Source: Nonomuraea roseoviolacea subsp. carminata (GTDB taxonomy: Bacteria; Actinomycetota; Actinomycetes; Streptosporangiales; Streptosporangiaceae). From it: 64,000 nt of DNA. Below are positions 47,021 to 55,200 of the stretch, piece after piece. A model generated the notes under the pieces. That model did no database searches, had not been told where the DNA came from, and saw only the letters and a program-made list of their open reading frames with translations. The DNA is taken from positions 4,216,001 to 4,280,000 of the forward strand of contig NZ_JAMZEC010000001.1 in the NCBI RefSeq assembly GCF_024172185.1. Reading direction: 5' to 3'. Each line of letters opens with the position of its first letter. The first letter of the stretch is position 1. The position numbers and the translations under genes were made by a program.

Positions 47021-47908
47021 GTGACGCCCCATGACTTCCTGGCCGACCAGTTCCAGGGGCATCGCCCGCGTCTGCAGGCGGTCGCCTACCGCATGCTCGG
47101 CTCGCTGAGCGAGGCCGAGGACGCCGTCCAGGAGGCATGGCTGCGGCTGGCGCGCTCGGACGCGCGCGACATCGACAATCTCGGTGGCTGGCTGACCACC
47201 GTGGTCGGCCGGGTGTGCCTGGACATGCTCCGTGCCCGCAGGTCCCGACGCGAGGAGTCGCTGGAGGAGCGCCTGCCCGACCCGGTGATCAGCCACGCGG
47301 ATGCCACCGACCCGGAGCGGGAAGTGCTGCTGGTCGACTCGGTGGGCCTGGCGCTGCTGGTCGTGCTGGAGTCCCTGACTCCCGCCGAACGGCTGGCGTT
47401 CGTGCTCCATGACATGTTCGGGATGCCGTTCGAGCAGATCGCGCCCATCGTGGACCGCACCCCCACGGCGGCCAAGAAGCTCGCCAGCCGGGCACGCCTG
47501 CGGGTCCGCGGCGCGACCCCGAGCCCCGACCCCGATCTGAGCAGTCAGCGCCGGGTGGTGGACGCCTTCCTCGCCGCCGCCCGCGACGGCGACCTCGCCG
47601 CGCTGGTGTCCGTCCTCAACCCCGACGTGACGCTGCGCGCCGACGGCGGGACGCTCACCGGCGGCATGCAGGTCGTCAGAGGTGCCGCGGCCGTGGCGGG
47701 ACGGCTCGCCACCTTCCAGCGCATGGCCACGAGCGCCACCACCCACCCGGCGCTGGTCAACGGCCTTGCCGGCCTGGTCAACACCATCGACGACGAGCTG
47801 ATCTCGGTCATGAGCTTCACCGTCTCCGACGGGAGGATCGCCACGATCGACATCCTGTCCGACCCCGACCGGCTGGCGCAGCTCGACCTCACCCACCTGG
47901 AGCCGTGA
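47021..47908 (+). CDS. ECF41-type sigma factor with SnoaL-like C-terminal domain (copy 2)
   Basis: 295 aa from GTG at 47021, preceded by GAGAGGAATGCGATC. Region 2 has RPRLQAVAYRMLGSLSEAEDAVQEAWLRL and LGGWLTTVVGRV. Region 4 has LTPAERLAFVLHDMFGMPFEQIAPIV and TPTAAKKLASRARLRV. The C-terminal SnoaL-like domain (RRVVDAFLAAARDGDLAALVSVLNPDVTL) ends with DILSDPDRL, equivalent to the NPDKL-type motif of the group. The recognition helix differs from copy 1 (TPTAAKKLASRARLR against SPAAARQLASRARRR), matching the different -35 elements nearby. It is divergent from the hydrolase-MFS operon. Confidence 0.93.
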   Translation: MTPHDFLADQFQGHRPRLQAVAYRMLGSLSEAEDAVQEAWLRLARSDARDIDNLGGWLTTVVGRVCLDMLRARRSRREESLEERLPDPVISHADATDPEREVLLVDSVGLALLVVLESLTPAERLAFVLHDMFGMPFEQIAPIVDRTPTAAKKLASRARLRVRGATPSPDPDLSSQRRVVDAFLAAARDGDLAALVSVLNPDVTLRADGGTLTGGMQVVRGAAAVAGRLATFQRMATSATTHPALVNGLAGLVNTIDDELISVMSFTVSDGRIATIDILSDPDRLAQLDLTHLEP

Positions 47909-47919
47909 CGAAGATGAAC

Positions 47920-47950
47920 TTGACCCTGACACCGTGTCAGACGGCACTGT
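47920..47950 (+). promoter_or_regulatory. MerR-type promoter with overlong spacer and palindrome
   Basis: TTGACC (47920-47925) is followed by the perfect dyad CTGACAC-C-GTGTCAG (47926-47940). A 19-nt spacer then leads to CACTGT (47945-47950), which could serve as a weak -10. A palindrome within a 19-nt spacer is the hallmark of MerR-activated promoters. No MerR gene is in the window. The downstream gene starts at 47958. Confidence 0.6.
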
Positions 47951-47957
47951 GCGGAGC

Positions 47958-48884
47958 ATGTCAGTGACCTATGTCGGCTCCGGGCCGTACTGCTACGCCA
48001 ACTCCCTCGCGATGGTCCTGGGCGGCGAGGCGCCGCCTCCGGCCGTGATCGAGGTCCTGACGGGCTCCCCGTACGGGATGCAGCTCATCGGCGGCCGGTT
48101 GCCGCTGTTCGACGCGTTCGGCTGGGACCCCGAGATCGGGATCGACGCCGCGCTCGGCCTGCTCGGCTGGGAGTGCGAGCGCGCGGACGGCGGGACGGCG
48201 GCGGCGGCGCTCGACCGGCTGCGCCGGGCCTGCCAGGACGGCCCGGTGCTGGCCGGGCCGCTTGAGCTCGGTCTGCTGGCATACCAGCCCGGGTCGGGCA
48301 GAGCGGTCGGCGCCGACCACTACCTGGTGGTGCTGGAAGTGGCCGGCGACACCGTGCTCGTGCACGACCCGCAGGGCTACCCGTACGCCACCCTGCCGGT
48401 CGACGCCTTCGCCGAGGCGTGGCGCGGAGAGCTGATCCCCTACCTGGAGCGGCCGTTCCGGATGCGGCACCGGTTCACCCGTCGCGAGCAGGTCGGCCCG
48501 GAGGAGGCGCTGCGGCGTTCGCTGCCCGCCGGACTGGCCTGGCTGGCAGGCCGTACGGACGTGGAGGTCCCGCCCGGCACGCTGGGGCTGGCCGAGGCCG
48601 CCGAGCGCACGGCCGAACTGGTGGAGGAAGGGCTGGACCCCGAGATCAGGACGCTGTGGCAGGCGTTCGCGGTGCGCGTGGGCGCCCGCCGCCTCAACGA
48701 CCTGGCGGCCTGCCTGTCGTCCCTCCGCCTCGACGCGGGCGCCGCCGTCGCCGCCGAGCAGGCCCGCATCGTCGGGGGGCTGCAGGGTCCGCTGGTGTGG
48801 GGCGACGACGCGGCGCTGGCGGCGGGCCTGCGCCGGTTGGCTCCGACGTACGAACGGCTGCGCACAGCCCTGATCACCGCCTGA
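47958..48884 (+). CDS. BtrH/C39-like cysteine-peptidase-fold protein
   Basis: 308 aa from ATG at 47958; GTG at 47934 lies inside the promoter palindrome and is rejected. The N-terminal half is a papain-like fold: Cys12 in GSGPYCYANSLAMVLGG, His in GADHYLVVLEV near residue 120, Asp in VHDPQGYPYA. This pattern is shared with BtrH N-terminal acyltransferase-like and C39-like proteins, which transfer acyl or peptidyl groups. The C-terminal 120 residues are helical (AAERTAELVEEGLDPEIRTLWQAFAVRVGARRLNDLA). No carrier protein or aminoglycoside genes are near, so the substrate is open. Confidence 0.8.
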   Translation: MSVTYVGSGPYCYANSLAMVLGGEAPPPAVIEVLTGSPYGMQLIGGRLPLFDAFGWDPEIGIDAALGLLGWECERADGGTAAAALDRLRRACQDGPVLAGPLELGLLAYQPGSGRAVGADHYLVVLEVAGDTVLVHDPQGYPYATLPVDAFAEAWRGELIPYLERPFRMRHRFTRREQVGPEEALRRSLPAGLAWLAGRTDVEVPPGTLGLAEAAERTAELVEEGLDPEIRTLWQAFAVRVGARRLNDLAACLSSLRLDAGAAVAAEQARIVGGLQGPLVWGDDAALAAGLRRLAPTYERLRTALITA

Positions 48885-48954
48885 AAGGCGTCCCAGGACA
48901 TGGAGGAAACACATCAACGAATGATCTGACGATCGATCGCGCTTCGATCAGGCT

Positions 48955-49320
48955 TTACGGCCGGTCGCCAGGACGAATATCGAGGGCGACTTGGTAGACC
49001 CCGGGCCGTGGAATCACATGAAGGCCGGGATCGTCCATCAGCCGTTGCATCGAGGCGCGCCATCCAGGGTCGGTCCGGGCCTGCTGGAGAGCTTTTCCGC
49101 TCTCCCATTCGGCGTGCGTGATGAAGCGCAGCTCGATGTCGTCGACCAAGGACCGGTACATACGGGTCCGGACGAATCCCGGCAATGCGGCCATGGCGGC
49201 CGCATTGCCTGTCCACAGCTCCAGAAATCGCTCTGCCTCCTCCAGCGGCACGGTGAAAGCATTGATCATCGTCACCGGCTCACTCACGGGCGCTTCGGGG
49301 ATCGACACCTTCTCGCTCAT
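48955..49320 (-). CDS. Antibiotic biosynthesis monooxygenase (ABM) domain protein, paralogue
   Basis: 121 aa. ATG at 49320 follows AAGGAGAATGA. It is close in sequence to the ABM protein at 41214: INAFTVPLEEAERFLELW, FVRTRMYRSLVDDIELRFITHAEWESGK, and the same M-DDPGLHV..RP..Y end. Codons are less GC-biased at third positions than in the first copy. It is the last gene of the SnoaL-PPOX-ABM operon (51-nt gap from PPOX), which is divergent from the HxlR gene. Two copies of the same enzyme type under different regulators suggest two stress or detoxification responses. Confidence 0.88.
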   Translation of the reverse strand: MSEKVSIPEAPVSEPVTMINAFTVPLEEAERFLELWTGNAAAMAALPGFVRTRMYRSLVDDIELRFITHAEWESGKALQQARTDPGWRASMQRLMDDPGLHVIPRPGVYQVALDIRPGDRP

Positions 49321-49371
49321 TCATTCTCCTTTCTGTCCTGCACGCACCCATGGGCGGCGCAGGGAATGGCA

Positions 49372-49803
49372 TCAATTGCTGACGCTCATCACTCGATCCA
49401 CCTGAATCTCGATGACCACGAGCCCGGGCTGGGAGAGCGGCGGGGCAATATAGCGCCTGGTGTAGCGGCGCACTCCCTCAGCCACCCGCGCGGGGTCGTC
49501 GAATACCCTGGCGGGTCCTTCGAGTGTGATCCAGTGGAAGCCCGCCACCTGACACACCACAGCGCGGCTCCCGGGAGCAGCGATCAGGTTCCGGGCCTTG
49601 CGCCGCGCGCCGATCGTCAGGACACGGGCCAACCTCGCCCTTCCGTCCCAGGTGAAACGCACAGGCGCGACATGAGGGGACCCGTCAGGACGCAGGGTGG
49701 TCAGCGTGCACACGTGATCCTCGGCCAGGAACGCCTCGGACCAGGCCGGCAACCGCAGGGAACCCACCTTCATCATCCTCTCCACTGGTCGCTTCCCGCT
49801 CAC
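49372..49803 (-). CDS. PPOX-class F420-dependent oxidoreductase, paralogue
   Basis: 143 aa from GTG at 49803, which overlaps the SnoaL gene stop (GTGA); ATG at 49776 or 49773 is an alternative. The barrel has LAEDHVCTLTTLRPDGSPH, VRFTWDGRARLARVLT, RRKARNLIAAPGSRAVVC and ITLEGPARVFDD, in the same order as the PPOX protein at 26092. It is the middle gene of the HxlR-linked operon. F420 or flavin use is inferred from the family. Confidence 0.88.
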   Translation of the reverse strand: MSGKRPVERMMKVGSLRLPAWSEAFLAEDHVCTLTTLRPDGSPHVAPVRFTWDGRARLARVLTIGARRKARNLIAAPGSRAVVCQVAGFHWITLEGPARVFDDPARVAEGVRRYTRRYIAPPLSQPGLVVIEIQVDRVMSVSN

Positions 49804-50228
49804 GGCTGTGGCACGACACCCAGCTGCTGCATGACCTCAAGGGCGTTGAATTGATTCCAGTGCTCGCTGACCTTTCCGTTCTTGAAACGGAAATAGTGGA
49901 AATCGGCCAGGTCGACCGGCTTCCCCGTCGGTGGCACGCCCATGAGCGGCCCGTCATGGACGCCGGTCGCGAGAACGCGAGCCGCGACGAGATCGCCCTC
50001 GGCCACCACCAGGTCCAGTTCCGCCTTCAGACCACTCAACCCGTTTCGGGCCATGAGCGCCATCTGCTTGAATCCCTCGCGGTCGGAAGCCGCCGAGAAG
50101 AATCGCGCATGCTGCAGCGAGTGGTCGACGAAATCCTCCGCGAGGAGTTCGTCGACGACCTCCACGTTGCCTTGTTCGAAGACCTCGCGCACGATCCTGC
50201 GGATGACATCCTTCTGCATCTCCAGCAT
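49800..50228 (-). CDS. SnoaL-like/ester-cyclase NTF2-fold protein
   Basis: 142 aa, one NTF2-like domain. ATG at 50228 follows AAGGAGAAGTCGGAA. It begins with the typical helix IVREVFEQGNVEVVDELLAEDFVDHS, then has GLKAELDLVVAEGDLVAARVLATGVHDG, MGVPPTGKPVDLADFHYFRFKNGKVSEHW, the usual SnoaL order with the conserved D and H residues of the cavity. Members cyclise polyketide esters, isomerise small molecules, or have unknown roles. It is the first gene of the operon divergent from HxlR and overlaps the PPOX gene by 4 nt. Confidence 0.9.
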   Translation of the reverse strand: MLEMQKDVIRRIVREVFEQGNVEVVDELLAEDFVDHSLQHARFFSAASDREGFKQMALMARNGLSGLKAELDLVVAEGDLVAARVLATGVHDGPLMGVPPTGKPVDLADFHYFRFKNGKVSEHWNQFNALEVMQQLGVVPQP

Positions 50229-50292
50229 TTCCGACTTCTCCTTGCGTCGCGGCTCACGTGCGACGCTATCAACGACCTGTTCAGTACCGTCA

Positions 50293-50310
50293 ACGCACCG
50301 AAGGGTGCGT
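50293..50310. promoter_or_regulatory. HxlR-type operator palindrome
   Basis: ACGCACC-GAAG-GGTGCGT, 7-bp arms with a 4-bp centre, in the 122-bp gap between the HxlR gene and the SnoaL operon. It is placed to control both. The TTTT that follows also gives it a terminator-like look, but it lies upstream of both genes. Confidence 0.7.
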
Positions 50311-50350
50311 TTTCCGGAGAAAATCAGACGCGATCACCTAGCATGACTTC

Positions 50351-50719
50351 ATGGACGTTCACGCTGCTGCTCCTCCCGAAGCGGCGACCTGCCCGATCGA
50401 GCTGGCGATCCACATCATCGGCGGAAAATGGCGCATGCTCGTGCTCCGCTCGCTGTTGCTGGGAGGAGCCCAGCGGTACAACGGTCTTCTGGCGAGCGTC
50501 GCGGGCATCAGCCCGAAGGAACTGACGCGGAATCTGAGAGGGCTGGAAGACGCGGGGTTGATCGTCCGGGAGCCGGTACGGCGCGGTGAGTGCGAGATCG
50601 ACGTCTACGCGGTGACCGAACTCGGCTCTGCCCTGCGCCCTGCCTTGAGCAGCCTCGGATCATTCGGAGTGCGCCTCATCCAAGACTTCGCGGCAAGGGA
50701 AGGGCGGGAGCGGCGGTGA
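50351..50719 (+). CDS. HxlR family transcriptional regulator
   Basis: 122 aa, a normal size. The HxlR signature is ATCPIELAIHIIGGKWRMLVLRSLLLGG, with the near-N-terminal Cys14 that senses electrophiles or oxidants in several homologues. RYNGLLASVAGISPKELTRNLRGLEDAGLI is the winged-helix DNA-binding part. The ATG at 50351 has no clear ribosome-binding site, and a TAGCAT hexamer lies 12 nt upstream, so the transcript may be leaderless. It very likely represses the divergent SnoaL-PPOX-ABM operon through the palindrome at 50293. Confidence 0.93.
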   Translation: MDVHAAAPPEAATCPIELAIHIIGGKWRMLVLRSLLLGGAQRYNGLLASVAGISPKELTRNLRGLEDAGLIVREPVRRGECEIDVYAVTELGSALRPALSSLGSFGVRLIQDFAAREGRERR

Positions 50720-50885
50720 GCTCGCGTGGCGAGGTGTGGCGTTTGGCGCGTCATGAGAAGGCAGAGGCGCTCGTCCCGCGGGGAGCACCCCGAACCGGCG
50801 GTCCCCCTTCGGTCTCCCAAGAGAGCTCCAGGAACTCCGCGGATTCCGGGACAGGGGTGAAACCACTGGTCAGGAGGGCGAGGAG

Positions 50886-50961
50886 TGGTAGGGCGCCCGG
50901 GGCTCGAACCCGGAACCTACGGATTAAAAGTCCGCAGCTCTGCCAATTGAGCTAACGCCCC
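50886..50961 (-). tRNA. tRNA-Lys (anticodon TTT)
   Basis: Read on the minus strand: acceptor GGGGCGT pairs with GCGCCCT (with G-U at both ends), D-arm GCTC/GAGC, anticodon stem GCGGA/TCCGT with loop CTTTTAA, T-arm CCGGG-TTCGAGC-CCCGG, discriminator A and an encoded CCA at 50886-50888. All arms and invariant positions are present. Confidence 0.97.
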
Positions 50962-51072
50962 ATGCACAGCAAGGGTACAGAGACTACCGTCCGGTACGCG
51001 ACGCCGTTCTCGCCTCATCACAGTAGCGGATCGGCGCCCCGCCGATGTCCCGCGCGGGCCGCCTTCATCGGT

Positions 51073-51627
51073 TCACGACGGGTCGGCGTGCAGGCGGTGG
51101 AAGTCGTCCAGGCTCTTGCGGTAGAGGGCGAGGTCGCTCTCCAGTTTCTGCCTGGTCAGCCGCTCCGGCTCCGCCTCGCGTACCGACCTGCCGAGTTCGG
51201 TCCAGAACGCGTCCGGAGGCAGTTCGTCCTCGTCCGGCGGGAAGAACTTCAGCGCCTCGGCGACGGCGTCGGCGGCGAAGCGCCAGTCGGTCGCCACACT
51301 CTCGTAAAGGTCGTCGTCCGACGGGTCGGCGGCGGCGAACAGCGCGCCTTCCAGCGCCCGGCTCGCGTACGTCGTGGCGACCAGGGCCCACTGCCCGGGG
51401 TCGATCAGCTCGGACATGCCGGAGCCGAAGAGCGCTCCTTCCTCCCGGGCGCCGGCCTCGGCCTCGTAGGGGACGAGGATCTCCGTGGCGCCGAGGGTGA
51501 CGACGATCCCGTCCGGCTCGCGGGTGAGCGTCGCCTGCCGCGATGCCCCGGGCTCGCCGTCGTGGTTCAGCAGGTCCAGGTGGAGGTACGCCTCCACCAG
51601 GGAACGGGCCAGGCCGCGCTCAGGCAT
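51073..51627 (-). CDS. Putative immunity protein B of the giant-protein locus
   Basis: 184 aa from ATG at 51627, overlapping the end of the previous gene by 8 nt. It is acidic and helical. Its second half (FFPPDEDELPPDAFWTELGRSVREAEPERLTRQKLESDLALYRKSL) aligns with the gene upstream (FVPPGADAVPDDAFWSERG, ATEPGRFELDRLL). The two are thus duplicated relatives. It lies at the 3' end of the minus-strand unit that contains the WXG100-like and giant proteins, the usual position of immunity genes in polymorphic toxin loci. No known immunity family is recognised, so the role is inferred from position only. Confidence 0.65.
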   Translation of the reverse strand: MPERGLARSLVEAYLHLDLLNHDGEPGASRQATLTREPDGIVVTLGATEILVPYEAEAGAREEGALFGSGMSELIDPGQWALVATTYASRALEGALFAAADPSDDDLYESVATDWRFAADAVAEALKFFPPDEDELPPDAFWTELGRSVREAEPERLTRQKLESDLALYRKSLDDFHRLHADPS

Positions 51628-52144
51628 GGCCGGCCGCCAGTTCCTGGTAGGTGTCGCGGACGACCAGGAGCCGGTCGAGCTCGAACCGGCCGGGTTCGGT
51701 GGCCCGCATGCGTTGGCCGCGCTCGGACCAGAACGCGTCGTCGGGCACCGCGTCGGCCCCGGGCGGCACGAACTTGACGACCTCCTCCACGGCCGCCGTG
51801 GCGACCCGCAGCGCCCGCCGCGCCTCGGCCTGGTCGTCCACGGGCACGTTGCCGGCGCTCAGGTCGGCCACCCACAGCCACTCGCCCGCGTCGAGCAGCT
51901 CCGACGGTTCCGTGCCTCCGAACGTCGGATAGCCCGTGGGCATCACGGGCCGCTCGGGCAGCCCGAACAGGTACTCGCGGGAGGTCCCGCACTCCTCGCA
52001 CGCGCCCGCGTAGCGGTTGACCAGCTCGCCCTCGACGCTGACCAGCCCGCTGCCCCAGGTGGTCTCCGCCGACCCGCACGCGCACGGGTGCAGGTCGAGA
52101 TAGAGATGCGCCTCGTCCCTCGTCCGCGCCACCGCGAATCCCAT
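51620..52144 (-). CDS. Putative immunity protein A with a Cys-rich zinc-ribbon-like segment
   Basis: 174 aa from ATG at 52144. The N-terminal half has HPCACGSAETTW and GACEECGTSREYLFG, two C-x-C/C-x2-C pairs that could form a zinc ribbon. A DAGEWLWVADLSAG stretch follows. The C-terminal half is shared with the next gene (PDDAFWSERG...EP). The gene starts 56 nt after the giant gene's stop and is probably in the same transcript. The paralogue lacks the cysteine pairs, so the two may have diverged to bind different partners. Immunity function is inference. Confidence 0.65.
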   Translation of the reverse strand: MGFAVARTRDEAHLYLDLHPCACGSAETTWGSGLVSVEGELVNRYAGACEECGTSREYLFGLPERPVMPTGYPTFGGTEPSELLDAGEWLWVADLSAGNVPVDDQAEARRALRVATAAVEEVVKFVPPGADAVPDDAFWSERGQRMRATEPGRFELDRLLVVRDTYQELAAGHA

Positions 52145-52200
52145 AGTCGTCCTCTCCTCGACAGTCCATCATGCCGGAACCCGAAACGCCGTCGTGCCCC

Positions 52201-55200
52201 TCACACCGCGATCACGCGCTCCTCGGGCGGCGTCCGCTCGGGCTCCGCGCCGGGGCGACGGCCGCACCGGCACGGCTCGTCCGCGGGGCATTCGCACTCC
52301 GGCTCCTCCAGCTCGTCCGGCTCCTCCAGCTTCTCCGGCTCCTCCGGCGGCAACCAGCCGGTGGTGTCGGAGAGCGCGCGCACGCGGTTCAGGTACGCCG
52401 CCCAGTCCCGGGGACGTCTGCCGCTCCTGAGCTCGGCGAGCTCGGCGGCCACCGGCTCGGGGAGGAGCCGCCACACCTGGAGCGGGGTCGTGGTGATCAG
52501 GTCGTACAGCATGCCGAGCCGGCCGCGCTGCTGGGACGCGGTGGCCGTGCGCGCCTGTCGTACGGCCTCGTGCAGCTCGGCCAGGGCAGCGTGGTGGCCG
52601 GGGTGGCCGCCCCGCGCCCGGGCGACGGCCGCGGCGGCGGTCGCGGCCGCGGCTCGTTCGTTCGCGCCGATCGTGAGCCGGCCGTCCACCCGGTACGTCA
52701 GCATGCCCGGCTCGGGAGCCCCGGCCCGTTCCGGCTGGACCTCGACGGGGATGGGCGGGCGGCCGGGGATCACGATGTCCAGCAGGCCGGGGCCGAGCAC
52801 CTGGACATGCGCCCCCATGAGCGCCGCCGCGCGCGCCATCGCCGCGGCCGCGGCCGTCTCGGGCAGCGTCTCACCGCCGCGGATGGCGGCGACGTCGGCG
52901 GGGGAGAGCGCGCCCGCCCGCGCGAGCGCCAGCAGCCTGGCGGCGGCGCCGTCCTGGCCCGGCGCGAGTCCCGCCCGGCTCATCTCGGCGCGCAGCGCGG
53001 ACCGCGCGGCCGCGGCGCCACGGAGGCCGCCCTCGGAGATCATGTGGACGAGGCCGCGGAGCCGGGCGAGCGTCATGGCGTCGGGCACGCCGAGCGCCCG
53101 GGGGGACACGACCGGGCCCGGCCCGAGCAGCCGTTCGCCGGACCGTCCGGCCAGGATCGCGGCGTGCCCCGCCACCTGCTCGGCCACCGCGGCCGTCACG
53201 CCGGCCCCGCCCTCGCCGGGCACCCGGAGCGTCAGCCGGTCCCTGGTACGCGTCTCGACGCTCACCTCGGTGGCGTCCCGCGCGGCCTCGACCAGCTCCA
53301 GCGTGAACCCGCCGCCGGGCGTGGTCACCGTGAACTGCCTCACCTGGCCCGGCACCAGGCTCACGTCGGCCACGCCGGCGATCCGGGCCACCTGGGACAG
53401 CCCAGCCGGTGAGGTGTCCAGCCCCGTGGCGGTCCCGCCGCCGAGCAGCCGGGCGATCCTGCTCTGGGGTTCGGCGGGGGCCGGCGCGCGCGGGCCCGTG
53501 CCCCACGGCGGGGCGGGCGGGGTGTGGCCGCGCTGTTCGATGTCGGCGGCGATGGCGTCGATCGCGTCGGCCAGCACGGCGCGCGTGGCGCGGTCGGGGG
53601 CGGCGCGCCACTTGCCGGACAGGTGGGCGTGCTCGTTCAGGCGCGGGACCAGGCAGTGATCGGTGCCCTCGGCCTGCTCCTGCGCGAGCGAGGACCGCAG
53701 GACGCCCTGCGGCGCGCCCGCGGCGACGGCGGACGCCTCCTGCAGGACGTGGGACAACTCGTGGACCAGGACCGAGGACACGACGTCCGGGTGGATGCGC
53801 GTCCACATCCGGATCACGTGCGGGTCGTCCGGCGTGCCGGCGCGTGGCTCCACGGCGGCGTTCAGGTCCTCGCCCGGATCCGCCATCACCACGCGGACGT
53901 GCTGGTCGGGCGCGCCGGGTACCTGGACGGTCATCGTGTCGCCCGACCTCCAGGTGACGCGCGCGGCGGCCCCGCCCAGGTCGGCCGCGGAGACCGCCTG
54001 GGCGCGCACCTCCGCCACGGTGAGGTCCGGAACGGTGTCGGGGCGGGCCGACCGGGAGAAGGGGGTGTTCTCGATCGCGGGCGAGGTCACGCTGGGAGGC
54101 GCCACGTTCTGGCCGACGCTCCCGCCCACCGGCTGGCTCGCGAGCCGCCGCTCGGCCGGCCAGAGCGGCTTCTGGGTGTCGACCGCCAGGACGCCGTGCG
54201 CCATCAGCGCGGCCTTGACCTGCTTGGTGAACGTGCCGGGCACGTCGGTGTTCAGGAAGACGTCGCGCAGGTCGAGGCCGATGGCCGAGGCGGCGTCCAG
54301 CACCGTCGCGGGCAGGGTGGCGAACGCCTCGGCGAACCAGCCGTCGGGGGTCGTGCTGCGCATGGAGCCGTCCGGGTGGACGTGGTAGCGGTGGAGGCCG
54401 TACGCGTCCCTGACCGCCACGACGGCCACCGCGCCGCGTTCGCGGGCGGCCAGCCGCGCGTCCCGCAGGGCCTCGATCAGCCCCTCCCGGCCGCGCGCGG
54501 GGAGGAACATGAAGGTCGGCTGCCCGGCGACCGGCGGCGCGACCCGGACGTTCGCCTCCATCCTCGCCTGCAGCTCGGCCAGCTCGTCCGCGAAGAGGAC
54601 CACGTCGACCACGCCGCTGGTGGCCCCCGGCAGGTGGACGGGCCTGCCGACGGGATGATCGTCGCTGCTCCGCGGCCGGGCCACGTTCTGGAAGGTCAGG
54701 TCGTAGTCGACCCTGAGACGGACGGTGTACGCGAGGCCCTTCCGGAACATGCTGCGCTCGCGCCGTCCCCCGTGGTGGTCGCTCACGCTCTCGGAGGTCT
54801 GCTCGCCGACCTTCCCGCCGCCGTCGAGACCCGTCTCGCTGTCCTTGACGTTGCCGCCCATGCCGATGGGGACCACGTAGTTGCGCGACACGGTCGCGTT
54901 CTGGGCGTCGGCCAGCCGGTCGACCTCTCCGATCTCCGCCTCGAACGGCCCGGAGACGATGGTGAGGTCCGACAGGCGGGCCTTGACGTTCACCTCGGTG
55001 CCCTGGCTCCTGAACTTCTGCCTGGCCGTCCGCACGAGCACCTCGCCGTCGGGCTCGACCATCCGCTCGAACGCGGTCAGCAGCGAGGACGGGAGCAGCC
55101 GCCGGACCAGCTCCGGACGGATCTCCTCGACCGCATTGGGGCCCACCATCTTCGTGAGCTGCGCCGTGATGACCTCGTACAGGCTGGGCCGGTTCGGGTC

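Noticed and set aside
50886-51072. tRNA-Lys as an integration site for a mobile element carrying the giant locus
   Set aside because: No integrase, excisionase or relaxase gene is in the window, and I found no second copy of the tRNA 3' end downstream.
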